A DNA stretch of 17,217 nt from JBEEPE01 sp041191265 (GCA_041191265.1 JBEEPE010000322.1:1-17217), one strand, 5' to 3'. Positions 1-7,842 are shown, counted from the first letter of the stretch. Notes: generated by a model from the letters alone, not told the origin. Made by a program: numbers and translations.

Positions 1-540
1 GCCGTATTGGAGGTGCCGATGGTTCACCCGGATTTTGAATGGTTTGCGGGATTGGGTCAGCGATGGTACGCGGTGCCGTTTGTGTCGAACATGGAGTTGG
101 AGATGGGTGGTATTCGCTACACGGCTGCCCCGTTTAATGGGTGGTACATGGGCACCGAGATTGGTTCGCGGAACTTTGGGGACCGCCATCGGCTCAATCT
201 TGCGCCGCGAGTGGCCGAGGCGATGGGACTGGATGTGCGCCACGAATCGACCTTGTGGCGTGACCGCGCCTTGGTGGAGCTGAACCGCGCGGTGCTGCAT
301 TCCTTTAAAGAGGCGGGCGTTCGCATCATCGATCATCATTCAGTCGCGGAGTTGCATGTGCGGTTTGAGGAGGCGGAGCGTGCAGCGGGGCGGGAGGTGT
401 CGGGCGATTGGAGCTGGTTGGTTCCGCCCCTTTCGGGCTCAGCGAGTCCACTCTGGGGACGGAGTTACCATCCTGTGGAATACTCGCCCAACTTTGTGCC
501 GCCGACCGCTGCGTTCCCGCGGTCGGCTGGTAATGGCTGA
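1..540 (+). CDS. nos: Bacterial nitric oxide synthase oxygenase, 5' end missing
   Basis: This is the C-terminal half of a haem-thiolate nitric oxide synthase oxygenase, which oxidises L-arginine to citrulline and NO. The frame is open from base 1 and 179 residues are visible. Family hallmarks are WYAVPFVSNMELEMGG (about residues 22-37), PFNGWYMGTEIG (about 44-55, whose Glu at residue 53 matches the arginine-binding Glu), LWRDRALVELNRAVLHSF, IIDHH, and GDWSWLVPP (about 136-143), the tryptophan region that packs on the pterin in the family. The order and spacing closely follow Bacillus-type NOS as I recall it. The haem-ligand cysteine lies in the missing N-terminal part. No reductase domain follows it, as in stand-alone bacterial enzymes, but an N-terminal fusion cannot be excluded. 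The last ten or so residues after PNFVPP are encoded within a hairpin and look like a poorly conserved tail. It converges on the vapC gene, 40 bp away. Confidence 0.93.
   Translation, partial: AVLEVPMVHPDFEWFAGLGQRWYAVPFVSNMELEMGGIRYTAAPFNGWYMGTEIGSRNFGDRHRLNLAPRVAEAMGLDVRHESTLWRDRALVELNRAVLHSFKEAGVRIIDHHSVAELHVRFEEAERAAGREVSGDWSWLVPPLSGSASPLWGRSYHPVEYSPNFVPPTAAFPRSAGNG
501..527. repeat. Perfect 9-bp inverted repeat (hairpin) in the 3' end of nos
   Basis: The left arm GCCGACCGC (501-509) and right arm GCGGTCGGC (519-527) are perfect reverse complements around a 9-base loop. The structure ends 10 bases before the last base of the nos stop codon. No T-run follows on either strand, so it is not a standard intrinsic terminator. 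It could still stabilise or end transcripts between the convergent nos and vapC genes, or be a REP-like dispersed repeat. Confidence 0.6.
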
Positions 541-580
541 GCCGGTCCAGCGAGAGCGGCGGGGAAAAACTCCGAGTGAT

Positions 581-1024
581 TCACCGCAGCAATGCGGGTG
601 TATCTAAACCGGCAGCTCTCGCGGCGGAGGCCTGCCGCACATCGAAGGTAAGGAACTGAGGGACGCCTAGGACGATTGCTTGAGCGACATGCAGAAGATC
701 CAACGTTCGCGTGCCGAGGCTAGAGGTGTACAAGTTGCTGAGCCGTTCTACCTCTCGACACACCTCCGCTCCGGCCGGGTTCGAGGAGAGATAAACACCG
801 GTTTCTAGGCCCAAGGCTTGGTTATGAAGGATAAGTTTGGAATCGCGCCGGTTAATCTGTTTGCGGAACACCTGAAGCCGTACGGCATTTCGAAACTCCA
901 TTTCGTGGAGCCACGTCCAAACCATGGGTGAGCCATGAAGTTGTAACCACGATTTGGCGGCCGCGGTGTTTGCGTCCGACCCGTGAAGAGAAACAAGGAA
1001 CCCAGTGTCAGCGTAGCAGCTCAT
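581..1024 (-). CDS. vapC: VapC-type PIN-domain toxin (putative ribonuclease)
   Basis: This 147-residue protein has the size and pattern of a VapC PIN-domain toxin, a Mg2+-dependent RNase usually acting on tRNA or rRNA. The acidic residues expected of the active site are visible: D6 in YADTGF near the N-terminus, E43 in HEMEFRNA, D109 in RTLDLLHVAQA and D128 in FLTFDVRQ. The frame continues open far upstream, but the ATG at 1024 is chosen because it begins the PIN fold and because its ATGA overlaps the antitoxin stop by 4 bases, the usual coupled arrangement. It is the second gene of the pair and converges on nos. The catalytic set appears intact, so the toxin is probably functional. The RNA target cannot be read from the sequence. 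Confidence 0.9.
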   Translation of the reverse strand: MSCYADTGFLVSLHGSDANTAAAKSWLQLHGSPMVWTWLHEMEFRNAVRLQVFRKQINRRDSKLILHNQALGLETGVYLSSNPAGAEVCREVERLSNLYTSSLGTRTLDLLHVAQAIVLGVPQFLTFDVRQASAARAAGLDTPALLR

Positions 1025-1266
1025 CGCTCTCCGCGGGCATACGAGACGACTTCGGTGCCTGTCATCGGCTTTGCCTTCTGGAGAAAGAGTTTTTCGAGCC
1101 GCGCATAAAAGTCCGGTGAAGCGTCGATGCCGTTGGGAGTGGGGTTTGGAACCAGTGTTCCAATGACCTTTTTGTAACGGGTGATTTGCACGGATTCGCC
1201 CTGCTCGACCCAACCGAGCACGGATGCCGTTGAGTGTTTCAACTCGCGAACGTTCGCCGTCTTCAT
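1021..1266 (-). CDS. vapB: Phd/YefM-type antitoxin of the vapBC pair
   Basis: This 81-residue protein begins MKTANVRELKHSTASVLGWV and continues with GESVQITRYKKVIGTLVP, the pattern of the Phd/YefM antitoxin N-terminal DNA-binding fold: a short beta strand, a helix, then a hairpin ending in a hydrophobic-proline strand. The C-terminal part (SPDFYARLEKLFLQK, then a basic tail) probably wraps the toxin. In this family the antitoxin neutralises the PIN toxin and autorepresses the operon. It precedes vapC with a 4-base ATGA overlap. No Shine-Dalgarno sequence precedes the ATG; instead an imperfect palindrome abuts the start codon. The pairing is clear; the vapB name is by convention for partners of VapC. 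Confidence 0.88.
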   Translation of the reverse strand: MKTANVRELKHSTASVLGWVEQGESVQITRYKKVIGTLVPNPTPNGIDASPDFYARLEKLFLQKAKPMTGTEVVSYARGER

Positions 1267-1287
1267 GGTGACACAAAATGTAACACC
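1267..1287 (-). promoter_or_regulatory. Candidate operator palindrome before vapB
   Basis: An imperfect palindrome of the form GGTGnnACA-n5-TGTnnCACC (7 of 10 base pairs complementary) directly abuts the vapB start codon. Antitoxins of this family bind such sites to repress their own operon. On the minus strand, TACATT (1277-1282) could be a -10 element and TTTTCA (1300-1305) a -35 element with a 17-bp spacer, each matching 4 of 6 consensus bases. That would give a leaderless or near-leaderless transcript. The palindrome is seen; operator and promoter roles are inferred. Confidence 0.4.
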
Positions 1288-1355
1288 GGTTTTTGCTCCT
1301 GAAAACCGACTTCCTCTGGGCCAAACTGTTGGACGAGCGATCGCTGGAGATTCTC

Positions 1356-1375
1356 AAAATGCCGCAATCTCGGCA
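1356..1375 (-). terminator. Weak intrinsic terminator candidate after the nine-gene run
   Basis: Read on the minus strand, TGCCG, a 6-base loop and CGGCA form a 5-bp stem that is followed immediately by TTTT. An alternative longer-loop pairing GCCGC/GCGGC overlaps it. It lies 46 bp past the stop of the TVP38-like gene and before vapB, where a terminator would separate the two units. The stem and T-run are short, so the call is tentative. Confidence 0.3.
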
Positions 1376-1421
1376 GCGGCCTGCGCGCAGATTCTCTTCG
1401 GGATTGGTTCGGTCTGGGGGA

Positions 1422-2075
1422 TTATTTGTTCGAGTCGGGGTGCTTGCGGGTGAGGTGTCGGTAAAGGAACCAGAGGGCGAGGGGGAGGAGGGCGCTGAGG
1501 AGGGTGGCAGCCGTGGTGTCGTCTTTTCCGAGGTGGCCGATGGCGGCAAAGGCGAATCCGACGGGAAGCGAGCCCAGCGTCGCTGCAATCGAGAAAGTGC
1601 GGAGCGGGAACGCGCTTAATCCCGCGAGGCACGCGACAGCCTCGTTCAGCACTGGGAGGCAACGCGAGAGGGCGACAACGGCGCCACCTTTGTTCGCGAA
1701 CCAATCTGCGGCTGCCGCAAGGTTGTCCTCACCCGCCATCCGTGCGGCCATGGGGCGTCCAACGACGCGCGAAAGGGCGTAGGCCACGTGCGCGGAAAGC
1801 AGAGATCCAGCGGAAGCGGCGAGTCCGCCGAGCAGGGGACCGTAGAGCCAGCCGAGTGCTGACATGATCACGGTACCGGGGATGGGCAAGACTAAGTCGC
1901 TGACGAGCAATCCAATGCCAATCAACCATGCCGTTGAGCGATGTGCCTCCAAGAGTGCGCGTGTGGACTCGATACTGAGCAGGCGTTCGAAAAAATCGCC
2001 CCAGAAGAGGAAGGGCACGATGATTCCCGCGAGGAGCAGGCAGATGAGAGTTCCGAGTCGGCGTGCTCGGTTCAT
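1422..2075 (-). CDS. TVP38/TMEM64 (DedA-like, SNARE-associated) membrane protein
   Basis: A 217-residue polytopic inner-membrane protein. Hydrophobic stretches lie at about residues 8-25, 48-62, 66-103, 145-180 and 188-206. The VSDLVLPIPGTVIMSALGW segment (58-76), the glycine-rich GPLLGGLAASAGSLLSAH, and ALSRCLPVLNEAVACLAGLS (135-154) match the VTT/SNARE-associated domain: the P-x-P-G motif, the glycine helix and the R-x-x-P helix. DedA-superfamily members act in lipid scrambling and envelope homeostasis; the substrate here is unknown. The frame is open 40 codons further upstream, but that extension is Pro/Arg-rich and overlaps dinB. The ATG at 2075 overlaps the dinB stop by 4 bases and begins a normal N-terminus, so it was chosen. 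It is the last gene of the long minus-strand run. Confidence 0.85.
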   Translation of the reverse strand: MNRARRLGTLICLLLAGIIVPFLFWGDFFERLLSIESTRALLEAHRSTAWLIGIGLLVSDLVLPIPGTVIMSALGWLYGPLLGGLAASAGSLLSAHVAYALSRVVGRPMAARMAGEDNLAAAADWFANKGGAVVALSRCLPVLNEAVACLAGLSAFPLRTFSIAATLGSLPVGFAFAAIGHLGKDDTTAATLLSALLPLALWFLYRHLTRKHPDSNK

Positions 2076-3163
2076 TGCGGGATGAAGGGGAGGTGGAGTT
2101 GGCGTGGGGAAGCGGCTGGGACGAGGGTTGATGCGCCAATCCCCAATAGCCGCAGGGGCCGATCGACGAGTGCGTTCGTGGCGAGTAAGTGGCACGCGAG
2201 GCGATAGATGTCGCGTGCGGAGGAGACGGGATCTTCGAGACGGTGCTGACGGGTGAGGGTTTTGAAATCGGAATAACGCACTTTGACCTGGATGGTTAGC
2301 GCACCTGCCTGATGTTTGAAAAGGGTGGACTCGATGTCGGCGGCCATTTCGCGGAGGGCGGCTCGGAGTGTGGGGCGGTGTTCGGTGTCGGCGGGGAAGG
2401 TGTTTTCCGCGCTGATGCTCTTGCGCTCGCTGTCGCCTTCGACGGGTCGCGGATCAATGCCGAAGGCGCGTTCTTTCAGTTTTAGGGCGAAGGATCCCAA
2501 CGCGTGTTCGAGGGTGAGCTCGGTGTCTTGCAAATCGCCGATGGTTTTGAGGCCGCGCTCTTCGAGGGCCTGCGCGGTGACGGGGCCGACGCCATGAATA
2601 TCGCGGACGGAGAGGGGGCGGAGAAACTCCACCTTGTCTTGTTCTGGAATGAGCGTGAGGCCGTCGGGCTTTTTGTAATCGCTGCCGAGTTTTGCGAGGA
2701 ACTTGTTGGTGGCGATTCCGATGCTGGCGGTGAGATGGCGCTCGCTGCGGATGCGTTGTTTCAAATCAATGGCGGCTGGCAGGGCGAGACGCAGGGCCTC
2801 GTCGGGATCCGTTCCTTCGGGAGCGAGGTGGCTTACGTCGAGGTAGGCTTCGTCCACGGAGACTTTTTCGAGGAGGGGCGAAAGTTCGGCGAACATTGCC
2901 ATCAGGTGATGGGATTCGTTTCGGTACGCATCCATGCGTGGACGCACAAAGATGGCGTGGGGGCAGAGTCGGTAGGCAGTGCGCGAGGGCATGGCGGAAC
3001 GCACCTTGAAACGGCGCGCTTCGTAACTGGCGGCGCAGACGACGCCGCGCTGATCGGGGGGTGAACCGACGACCACGGGCTTGCCTCGGAGCGCGGGATC
3101 GTCGCGCTGTTCGACGGAGGCAAAGAAGGCATCCATATCAACATGAAAGATGATGCGGTGCAT
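2072..3163 (-). CDS. dinB: DNA polymerase IV (Y-family translesion polymerase)
   Basis: This 363-residue protein has the full Pol IV architecture and the family's usual length. HVDMDAFFASVEQ at the N-terminus gives the metal-binding D9 and steric-gate F14; VSVDEAYLD gives catalytic D104 and E105; SIGIATNKFLAKLGSDYKKP (147-166) is the conserved palm/fingers motif. The helix-hairpin-helix thumb is IHGVGPVTAQALEERG (189-204), and the little finger spans about 246-345. The C-terminus, QLHLPF (355-360), fits the beta-clamp-binding motif QLxLF, so it can probably join the replisome for error-prone bypass synthesis. It starts 15 bp after the DUF1501 gene and overlaps the TVP38-like gene by 4 bp. No LexA-like site is evident directly upstream, so it seems to be carried by the larger transcript. 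Confidence 0.96.
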   Translation of the reverse strand: MHRIIFHVDMDAFFASVEQRDDPALRGKPVVVGSPPDQRGVVCAASYEARRFKVRSAMPSRTAYRLCPHAIFVRPRMDAYRNESHHLMAMFAELSPLLEKVSVDEAYLDVSHLAPEGTDPDEALRLALPAAIDLKQRIRSERHLTASIGIATNKFLAKLGSDYKKPDGLTLIPEQDKVEFLRPLSVRDIHGVGPVTAQALEERGLKTIGDLQDTELTLEHALGSFALKLKERAFGIDPRPVEGDSERKSISAENTFPADTEHRPTLRAALREMAADIESTLFKHQAGALTIQVKVRYSDFKTLTRQHRLEDPVSSARDIYRLACHLLATNALVDRPLRLLGIGASTLVPAASPRQLHLPFIPQ

Positions 3164-3178
3164 GGGCTTCTGGCGCAG

Positions 3179-4579
3179 TTATCCTGCTATTTTCGTGAAG
3201 GGCGCGCCTTCGTTCAGCGTGGGATTTTCGGGGCGACCTTTGTGGTGATAGGTGACCTTGAGGTTTTCCAAGCCGAGCAGCCACAGGATGGTGGCATGCA
3301 GATCATGCACGTGTAGACGGTCTTGCACCGCGTGCAGCCCGAGGTCGTCGGTGGCACCGATGGTTTGTCCACCTTGAACGCCGCCACCGGCCATCCACAT
3401 CGAGAAGCCGGTGGGATTGTGATCTCGTCCGTCGCCCTTTTCGCTCATGGGGGTGCGACCGAACTCGCCGCCCCAGACCACGAGGGTTTCTTCGAGCAGG
3501 CCGCGGGAGTGAAGGTCTTTGAGCAGGCCTGCGACAGGCAGATCGGTTTCTCGAAAGAGTTTGGCGTGATTGCTTTCGATTTTGGCGTGTGCATCCCATT
3601 TGCTGCCGGCGCCGCTGTAGAGTTGGACGAAGCGCACGCCGCGCTCAACGAGGCGGCGTGCGAGGAGGCACATCGAGCCAAACTTGCGGGTTTCTGAGCG
3701 ATCGAGACCGTACAGCGCTTTCGTGGCGCTGGATTCGGACTGGGTGTCGAGCGCGTCGGGTGCTTCCACCTGCATGCGCGCGGCGAGTTCGTAGGCGTGG
3801 ATGCGTGCTTCGAGATCTGCATTGAGGCGGGAGGCCGCGTGTTCGCGGTTCATCGCGTCGAGCATTCTGATTTTCGCGAGTTCCTGCGGCTCAGTGATAT
3901 TTGAGGGTCGGTTCAGATTCGCGATGGGTTCTGAGCCGGATTCGATTCGCGTTCCTTGGTGGAGGGAGGGCATGAAGCCGCTGCTCCAGTTGCGCGGCCC
4001 GTTCACGATGGAGGTGGGGTTGTCCTGCATCACCACATAGGACGGCAGGTTGCGATTGAGGGAGCCGAGGGCGTAGTTCACCCAGGCACCGAGGGAGGGA
4101 CGTCCGCCGAGGATGCTGCCGGTATTCATTTGGCAGACGCCGGTGCTGTGGTTGATTCCGTCGGCGACACAGCTTCGGATGACGGCGAGATGATCGGCGC
4201 ACGTGGCGGTGTGGGGAAGCCAGTCGCTCAGCCAGAGGCCGGATTGGCCGTGTTGCGACCAGCGGCGGCGGGAGGCGAGGAGCGGGCTACGGCTTTCGCC
4301 CATGGCGGTGATGACTTTGCCGTAGCTTTCTGGGAGGGGTTTGCCGGCGAGCCGGTTGAGCAGCGGCTTTGGATCGAGCGAGTCGAGATGGGAGGGTCCG
4401 CCCTCCATAAAGAGGAAGATGACGCTTTTCGCTTTGGGCGCGAAATGGGGCGCGGCTTGAGTGGAGCGAGGGGCGTCATCGGCGAGGAGTTGGGAGAGCG
4501 CCAGCGAGCCGAAGCCGAGACCAGCGGACGCGAGCGCGTCACGTCGGGAGAGAGCGGCGGTATGCATCGGGGATCGCAT
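3179..4579 (-). CDS. DUF1501 protein with Tat-type signal, partner of PSD1
   Basis: A 466-residue protein with an N-terminal twin-arginine-like signal (SRRDALASAGLGFGSLALSQLLA, residues 11-33, lacking the usual Phe after RR), then a DUF1501 domain over about 48-450. DUF1501 belongs to the alkaline-phosphatase/sulfatase-like superfamily. Motifs seen are SVIFLFMEGGPSHLDSLDPKP (52-72), VVWGGEFGRTP (367-377), GRDHNP (384-389) and DLHATILWLLGL (426-437), the Asp/His patterns that suggest metal binding. It begins 2 bp after the PSD1 gene; this two-gene pair is very common in Planctomycetota and Verrucomicrobiota, usually with no demonstrated biochemistry. The ATG at 4579 gives MRSPMHTAAL; a second ATG at 4567 is equally compatible with the signal. 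It is probably exported folded by Tat. Confidence 0.92.
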   Translation of the reverse strand: MRSPMHTAALSRRDALASAGLGFGSLALSQLLADDAPRSTQAAPHFAPKAKSVIFLFMEGGPSHLDSLDPKPLLNRLAGKPLPESYGKVITAMGESRSPLLASRRRWSQHGQSGLWLSDWLPHTATCADHLAVIRSCVADGINHSTGVCQMNTGSILGGRPSLGAWVNYALGSLNRNLPSYVVMQDNPTSIVNGPRNWSSGFMPSLHQGTRIESGSEPIANLNRPSNITEPQELAKIRMLDAMNREHAASRLNADLEARIHAYELAARMQVEAPDALDTQSESSATKALYGLDRSETRKFGSMCLLARRLVERGVRFVQLYSGAGSKWDAHAKIESNHAKLFRETDLPVAGLLKDLHSRGLLEETLVVWGGEFGRTPMSEKGDGRDHNPTGFSMWMAGGGVQGGQTIGATDDLGLHAVQDRLHVHDLHATILWLLGLENLKVTYHHKGRPENPTLNEGAPFTKIAG

Positions 4580-4581
4580 CG

Positions 4582-7500
4582 TTAATCGAGGTAAATGAAC
4601 TCGTTCGCGTTGAGGAGAATGTGGCAGAAATCGCGGAGCGGCCCTGCGGCGTCGCCGGCATCGCGAGCAGGCCGCTGTGCGACGGTGGATTCGCGGAGCC
4701 GCATGTGCGCTGGGCCTTCGTCAGCGAGGACGGCCTCGGGGTTGCCGTTGCGTGATTCAAAGCGCCAGAGGGAAAGGGTGTCTTCGCGGAGTGTTTCTGA
4801 GGAGTGGAGAAGGAGGGCTTCCTGCGGGAGGCGATCGTTGGAGATTCTGACGTCATCGATGAGCCCTTCCCAGAGGTGGCGGGGGGAGTCGGGAGATTGG
4901 GCGCCGATGCACACGGGGGCGACGCCTCCGAAGTTGGCGTGAACGGCGCAATCTACGGTGCACTCCTGCACGGGTTGATCGTCATCGGACAGGTCTTTGG
5001 CTTTGAACGTGATCTGGGAGCCCTCTTCGGTGGGTTGGACGGTGACGGCGATGTAGTAGGGACGTCCGGTTTTGAGGTGGAGCGTGCTGAAGACGGGGTC
5101 GCCGTCTTTGATGCGTGCGCCGTCGCCATTGAGGAGGAGGACGAGGGTTTGCGGTTTGTAGCTGCTTTGTTTTCCGGTGATTCCGAGACTCCATCCGGGG
5201 CTCCCTTTTTCCCAGCGCGAGACGATGGTGCGGATTTGGTTGTCGGGGTGGATGCTGTCGAGCAGCACGTGGGCTTCGATGGTGAACCGGTCGCCGAGAC
5301 GGAGTTTGGTGGTGGGGTCCGACACGAGCCGTTCGAGGCCGGAGTCGCGTCCGAACACGAGGGATTTGCCTTCGCGAAAGGGCATGCGTTCGGTGTGAAT
5401 AGAGACGCTCTCTCCGAGCGGCAATGAGGGAATGGCTGTTGCGCCGCCGGTGAGAAACGTCGTGGCGCGGAGAAGTTCAGACTCTGAGGGGGGGCGGTTA
5501 AACACGCGCAGGTAGGCGCTTTGAACGATGTCTGCGGGGTTGGACGACTCGCGAGCGAGGGTTGCGGCCAGTTGGCCTGCGCGTTTGAGCAACCAGTTGC
5601 CGTGGAGGAAGGTGAGCGCTTGGGGCGGGGTGGTGGTCGCGTTGCGCTCGGGGGTGCTGAGGATCCCGTCCGGCGTGTCGAGCGATTCGAGCAGAGGGTC
5701 GCGCGAGTTGCGTAGCGTGCGGACGAATAGGGAACGCGCGGGGGAGTCCCAAGGGACGGACGGTTCGCCGAGGGACCGGTGAAGTTGGAGTTCACCGGTG
5801 AGAAAAAGAGCGGAGTCGCGGACTTCGTCGGACGCGAGGCGTCGGGGGTTCATGCGCCAGAGGAGCCGGTTTTCTGGATCGGTGCGAAGGGCGTTGGCGG
5901 GGTTTGAGACGCGTGATTCGCGTCGGTAGGCATGGGTATTGAGGAGGGTGCGGTGGAGCCATTTGATGGACCATCCATTTTCCATGAAGTGGTGGGCGAG
6001 CCAGTCGAGGAGTTCGGGGTGTGAGGGAGGGCCGCCGAGGGTGCCGAGATCGGAGGCGCTGGTGGTGAGGGGTTTTCCGAAGTGGTGTTGCCAGACGCGA
6101 TTGACGATGACGCGGGCGGTGAGGGGGTTGGACTTGTGGGTGAGCCATTCGGCGAGGGCTGCGCGCCGTCCGGTGGAGGTGGTGCCTTCGGGGATCCAGA
6201 AGGGGGCGGCGTCGAGAATGGAGAGCGGGCCGGGTGCGATGTCGCCCAAGCGGTCTTTTTTGGGGATGCGCGTTTCGGGAGCGACAGGGCCGACATCGGA
6301 GACGGCGAGAATGCGTGGGAGCGGCTTCGGTTTTTGGGCATCGAACGCGGCGAGATCGCGTTGGAGGCGGATGTAGCGATCTTTATCGTCGCCGCGCAGG
6401 TAGTTAAGCAGATGGTCCCATTCCTCGAGGACTTGGCGGAATCCGAGGTCGTGGATTTGCAGGTCGCGAGGGGAGAGTTTGGAGGGATGGCTTCGGAGGA
6501 TGGGTTGGATATCGTCCGGAAACTTTTTGATGGCGGCTTCTTTGGCGCGGGCTTTTGGACCTGCCTCCATTTCGGCGAGGGCGCGGCGTTGTTCGGTGGT
6601 GAGGGAGAGCCAGTGGGTGTGGCCGCGCTGCCAGGTGGCGCGTTGATCGGGGGTGGCAGCGTCGAGATCGTCGCGCCAGCGGAGAGGCGCGAATGCGGCG
6701 CGGAGGCGGAAGTAATCTTTTTGGAGGATGGGATCGAACTTGTGGTCGTGGCAGCGGGCGCATTGGACCCCGACGCCCATGAAGACATCGCCGACGACGT
6801 CTGTGATTTCGTCGAGGATGAGGTTCCATTGTCCGACGGCGTCGCGGTTGTTGTATTCGTAAGGTCCGAGGCGGAGGAAACCGGTGGCGGTGAGGGCTTC
6901 GGGATCGTCGGGATAGAGTTCGTCGCCGGCGAGTTGTTCGCGGAGGAAGCGGTCGTAGGGTTTGTCTTCTTGAAAGGAGCGGATGACGTAATCGCGGTAG
7001 CGGAATGCTTCGGGGCGGAAGCTGTCGATGCGGTAGCCGTCGCTCTCTGCGAATCGGACGAGGTCGAGCCAATGTCGGGCCCATTTCACGCCATGTCGCG
7101 GGGAGTCGAGGAGGCGGTCGACGGCGTCGGCGAAGGCTTGGGGGGTGGGATTGTTCTCGAAGGCCTCGATTTCTTCGGGGGTTGGGGGGAGGCCGGTGAG
7201 GTCGAATGTGACGCGGCGCAGGAGGGCGTACGGGTCGGCTTCGGGTGCGGCGACGAGACCATGTTTACGGAGGCCTGCTTCGATGAAGGCGTCGACGGCG
7301 TTTTGGGCGCCTACGGCGGGAATGGTCGGGTTGGAGATGGGTTGGATGGCCCACCATTGGCGATCTTTGGCGGAGATTTTGTCGCGCTCACGAGCGACCA
7401 TTTTTTGCGAGGGATTTTCGGGCCACGGCGCTCCAGCGATGATCCAACTCCGTAGGGAGTCGATTTCGGGCGCAGACAGGCTGGCGCGCCCGCCTTTGCG

Positions 7501-7842
7501 TGGGGGCATTTGGAGGTCGGGGTGTGACCCGTCCACGGCTTGGAGGAGGAGGCTTTCCGACGGCTTTGCGGGGACGATGGCGGGTCCGGAGTCACCGCCT
7601 TGGAGGGCTGCGGCGCGGGAATCTAGGGCGAGGTTCCCTTTCATTTTCCCGGCGTCGTGGCTGTGGCATTCGAGGCAGTGGGTTTTGAGGAGGGGTTGGA
7701 TTGTGGAGGAGAACGTGGAGGCGTCGTTTTGCGTGGCGCGGGCGGAAGGGGCGAGGGAGAGGCAGAGTGCAGCGACGACGCTGGCGATGCGCGCGGGGCA
7801 TCGCCACGGTGTGGGGTGAGTTGGTGGGGTGGGTTGCTGCAT
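4582..7842 (-). CDS. PSD1 (DUF1549/DUF1553) cytochrome-type exported protein with LamG-like domain
   Basis: A 1086-residue exported protein. An N-terminal signal (about residues 15-37, ending PSARA) is followed by a PSCyt1 domain with CLECH (56-60), a c-type haem-binding CxxCH. Then comes PSCyt2/DUF1549 at about 180-390, with TFDLTGLPPTPEEIEAF and RHWLDLVRFAESDGYR, and a second CxxCH, CARCH (361-365). PSD1/DUF1553 follows at about 556-800 (NPLTARVIVNRVWQHHFGKPL, TPPQALTFLHGNWL). The last part, about 848-1060 (GDRFTIEAHVLLDS, IRTIVSRWEKGSPGWSLGI, DDVRISNDRLPQEAL), is a LamG/concanavalin-like domain, which usually binds carbohydrate. So it is a periplasmic or surface protein with two probable covalent haems. 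It is paired with DUF1501, 2 bp downstream, and lies 33 bp after galE. The electron partner and substrate are unknown; a role in polysaccharide use is an inference from such gene pairs. Confidence 0.93.
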   Translation of the reverse strand: MQQPTPPTHPTPWRCPARIASVVAALCLSLAPSARATQNDASTFSSTIQPLLKTHCLECHSHDAGKMKGNLALDSRAAALQGGDSGPAIVPAKPSESLLLQAVDGSHPDLQMPPRKGGRASLSAPEIDSLRSWIIAGAPWPENPSQKMVARERDKISAKDRQWWAIQPISNPTIPAVGAQNAVDAFIEAGLRKHGLVAAPEADPYALLRRVTFDLTGLPPTPEEIEAFENNPTPQAFADAVDRLLDSPRHGVKWARHWLDLVRFAESDGYRIDSFRPEAFRYRDYVIRSFQEDKPYDRFLREQLAGDELYPDDPEALTATGFLRLGPYEYNNRDAVGQWNLILDEITDVVGDVFMGVGVQCARCHDHKFDPILQKDYFRLRAAFAPLRWRDDLDAATPDQRATWQRGHTHWLSLTTEQRRALAEMEAGPKARAKEAAIKKFPDDIQPILRSHPSKLSPRDLQIHDLGFRQVLEEWDHLLNYLRGDDKDRYIRLQRDLAAFDAQKPKPLPRILAVSDVGPVAPETRIPKKDRLGDIAPGPLSILDAAPFWIPEGTTSTGRRAALAEWLTHKSNPLTARVIVNRVWQHHFGKPLTTSASDLGTLGGPPSHPELLDWLAHHFMENGWSIKWLHRTLLNTHAYRRESRVSNPANALRTDPENRLLWRMNPRRLASDEVRDSALFLTGELQLHRSLGEPSVPWDSPARSLFVRTLRNSRDPLLESLDTPDGILSTPERNATTTPPQALTFLHGNWLLKRAGQLAATLARESSNPADIVQSAYLRVFNRPPSESELLRATTFLTGGATAIPSLPLGESVSIHTERMPFREGKSLVFGRDSGLERLVSDPTTKLRLGDRFTIEAHVLLDSIHPDNQIRTIVSRWEKGSPGWSLGITGKQSSYKPQTLVLLLNGDGARIKDGDPVFSTLHLKTGRPYYIAVTVQPTEEGSQITFKAKDLSDDDQPVQECTVDCAVHANFGGVAPVCIGAQSPDSPRHLWEGLIDDVRISNDRLPQEALLLHSSETLREDTLSLWRFESRNGNPEAVLADEGPAHMRLRESTVAQRPARDAGDAAGPLRDFCHILLNANEFIYLD

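Noticed and set aside
582..600. Hairpin-like CACCGCA...TGCGGGTG at the vapC end
   Set aside because: It contains a bulge, is not followed by a T-run on either strand, and overlaps the vapC coding end.
550..622. 8-bp inverted repeat GCGAGAGC / GCTCTCGC around the vapC stop
   Set aside because: Arms are short and 57 bases apart, with no T-run; chance is likely in GC-rich DNA.
1293..1421. Coding-like plus-strand stretch beginning LLKTDFLWAKLLDERSLEIL
   Set aside because: It reads like the end of a protein but is short, continues into sequence opposite the TVP38-like gene, and matches no family I recognise. A gene remnant is possible but not supported.
1025..1588. Upstream extension of the vapC frame to 1588
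   Set aside because: It runs across the antitoxin gene and into the TVP38-like gene; the PIN fold starts at 1024 with a coupled ATGA.
6082..7455. 457-codon plus-strand open frame
   Set aside because: Antisense to the PSD1 gene; Gly/Glu/Val-rich with no recognisable domain, produced by base bias.
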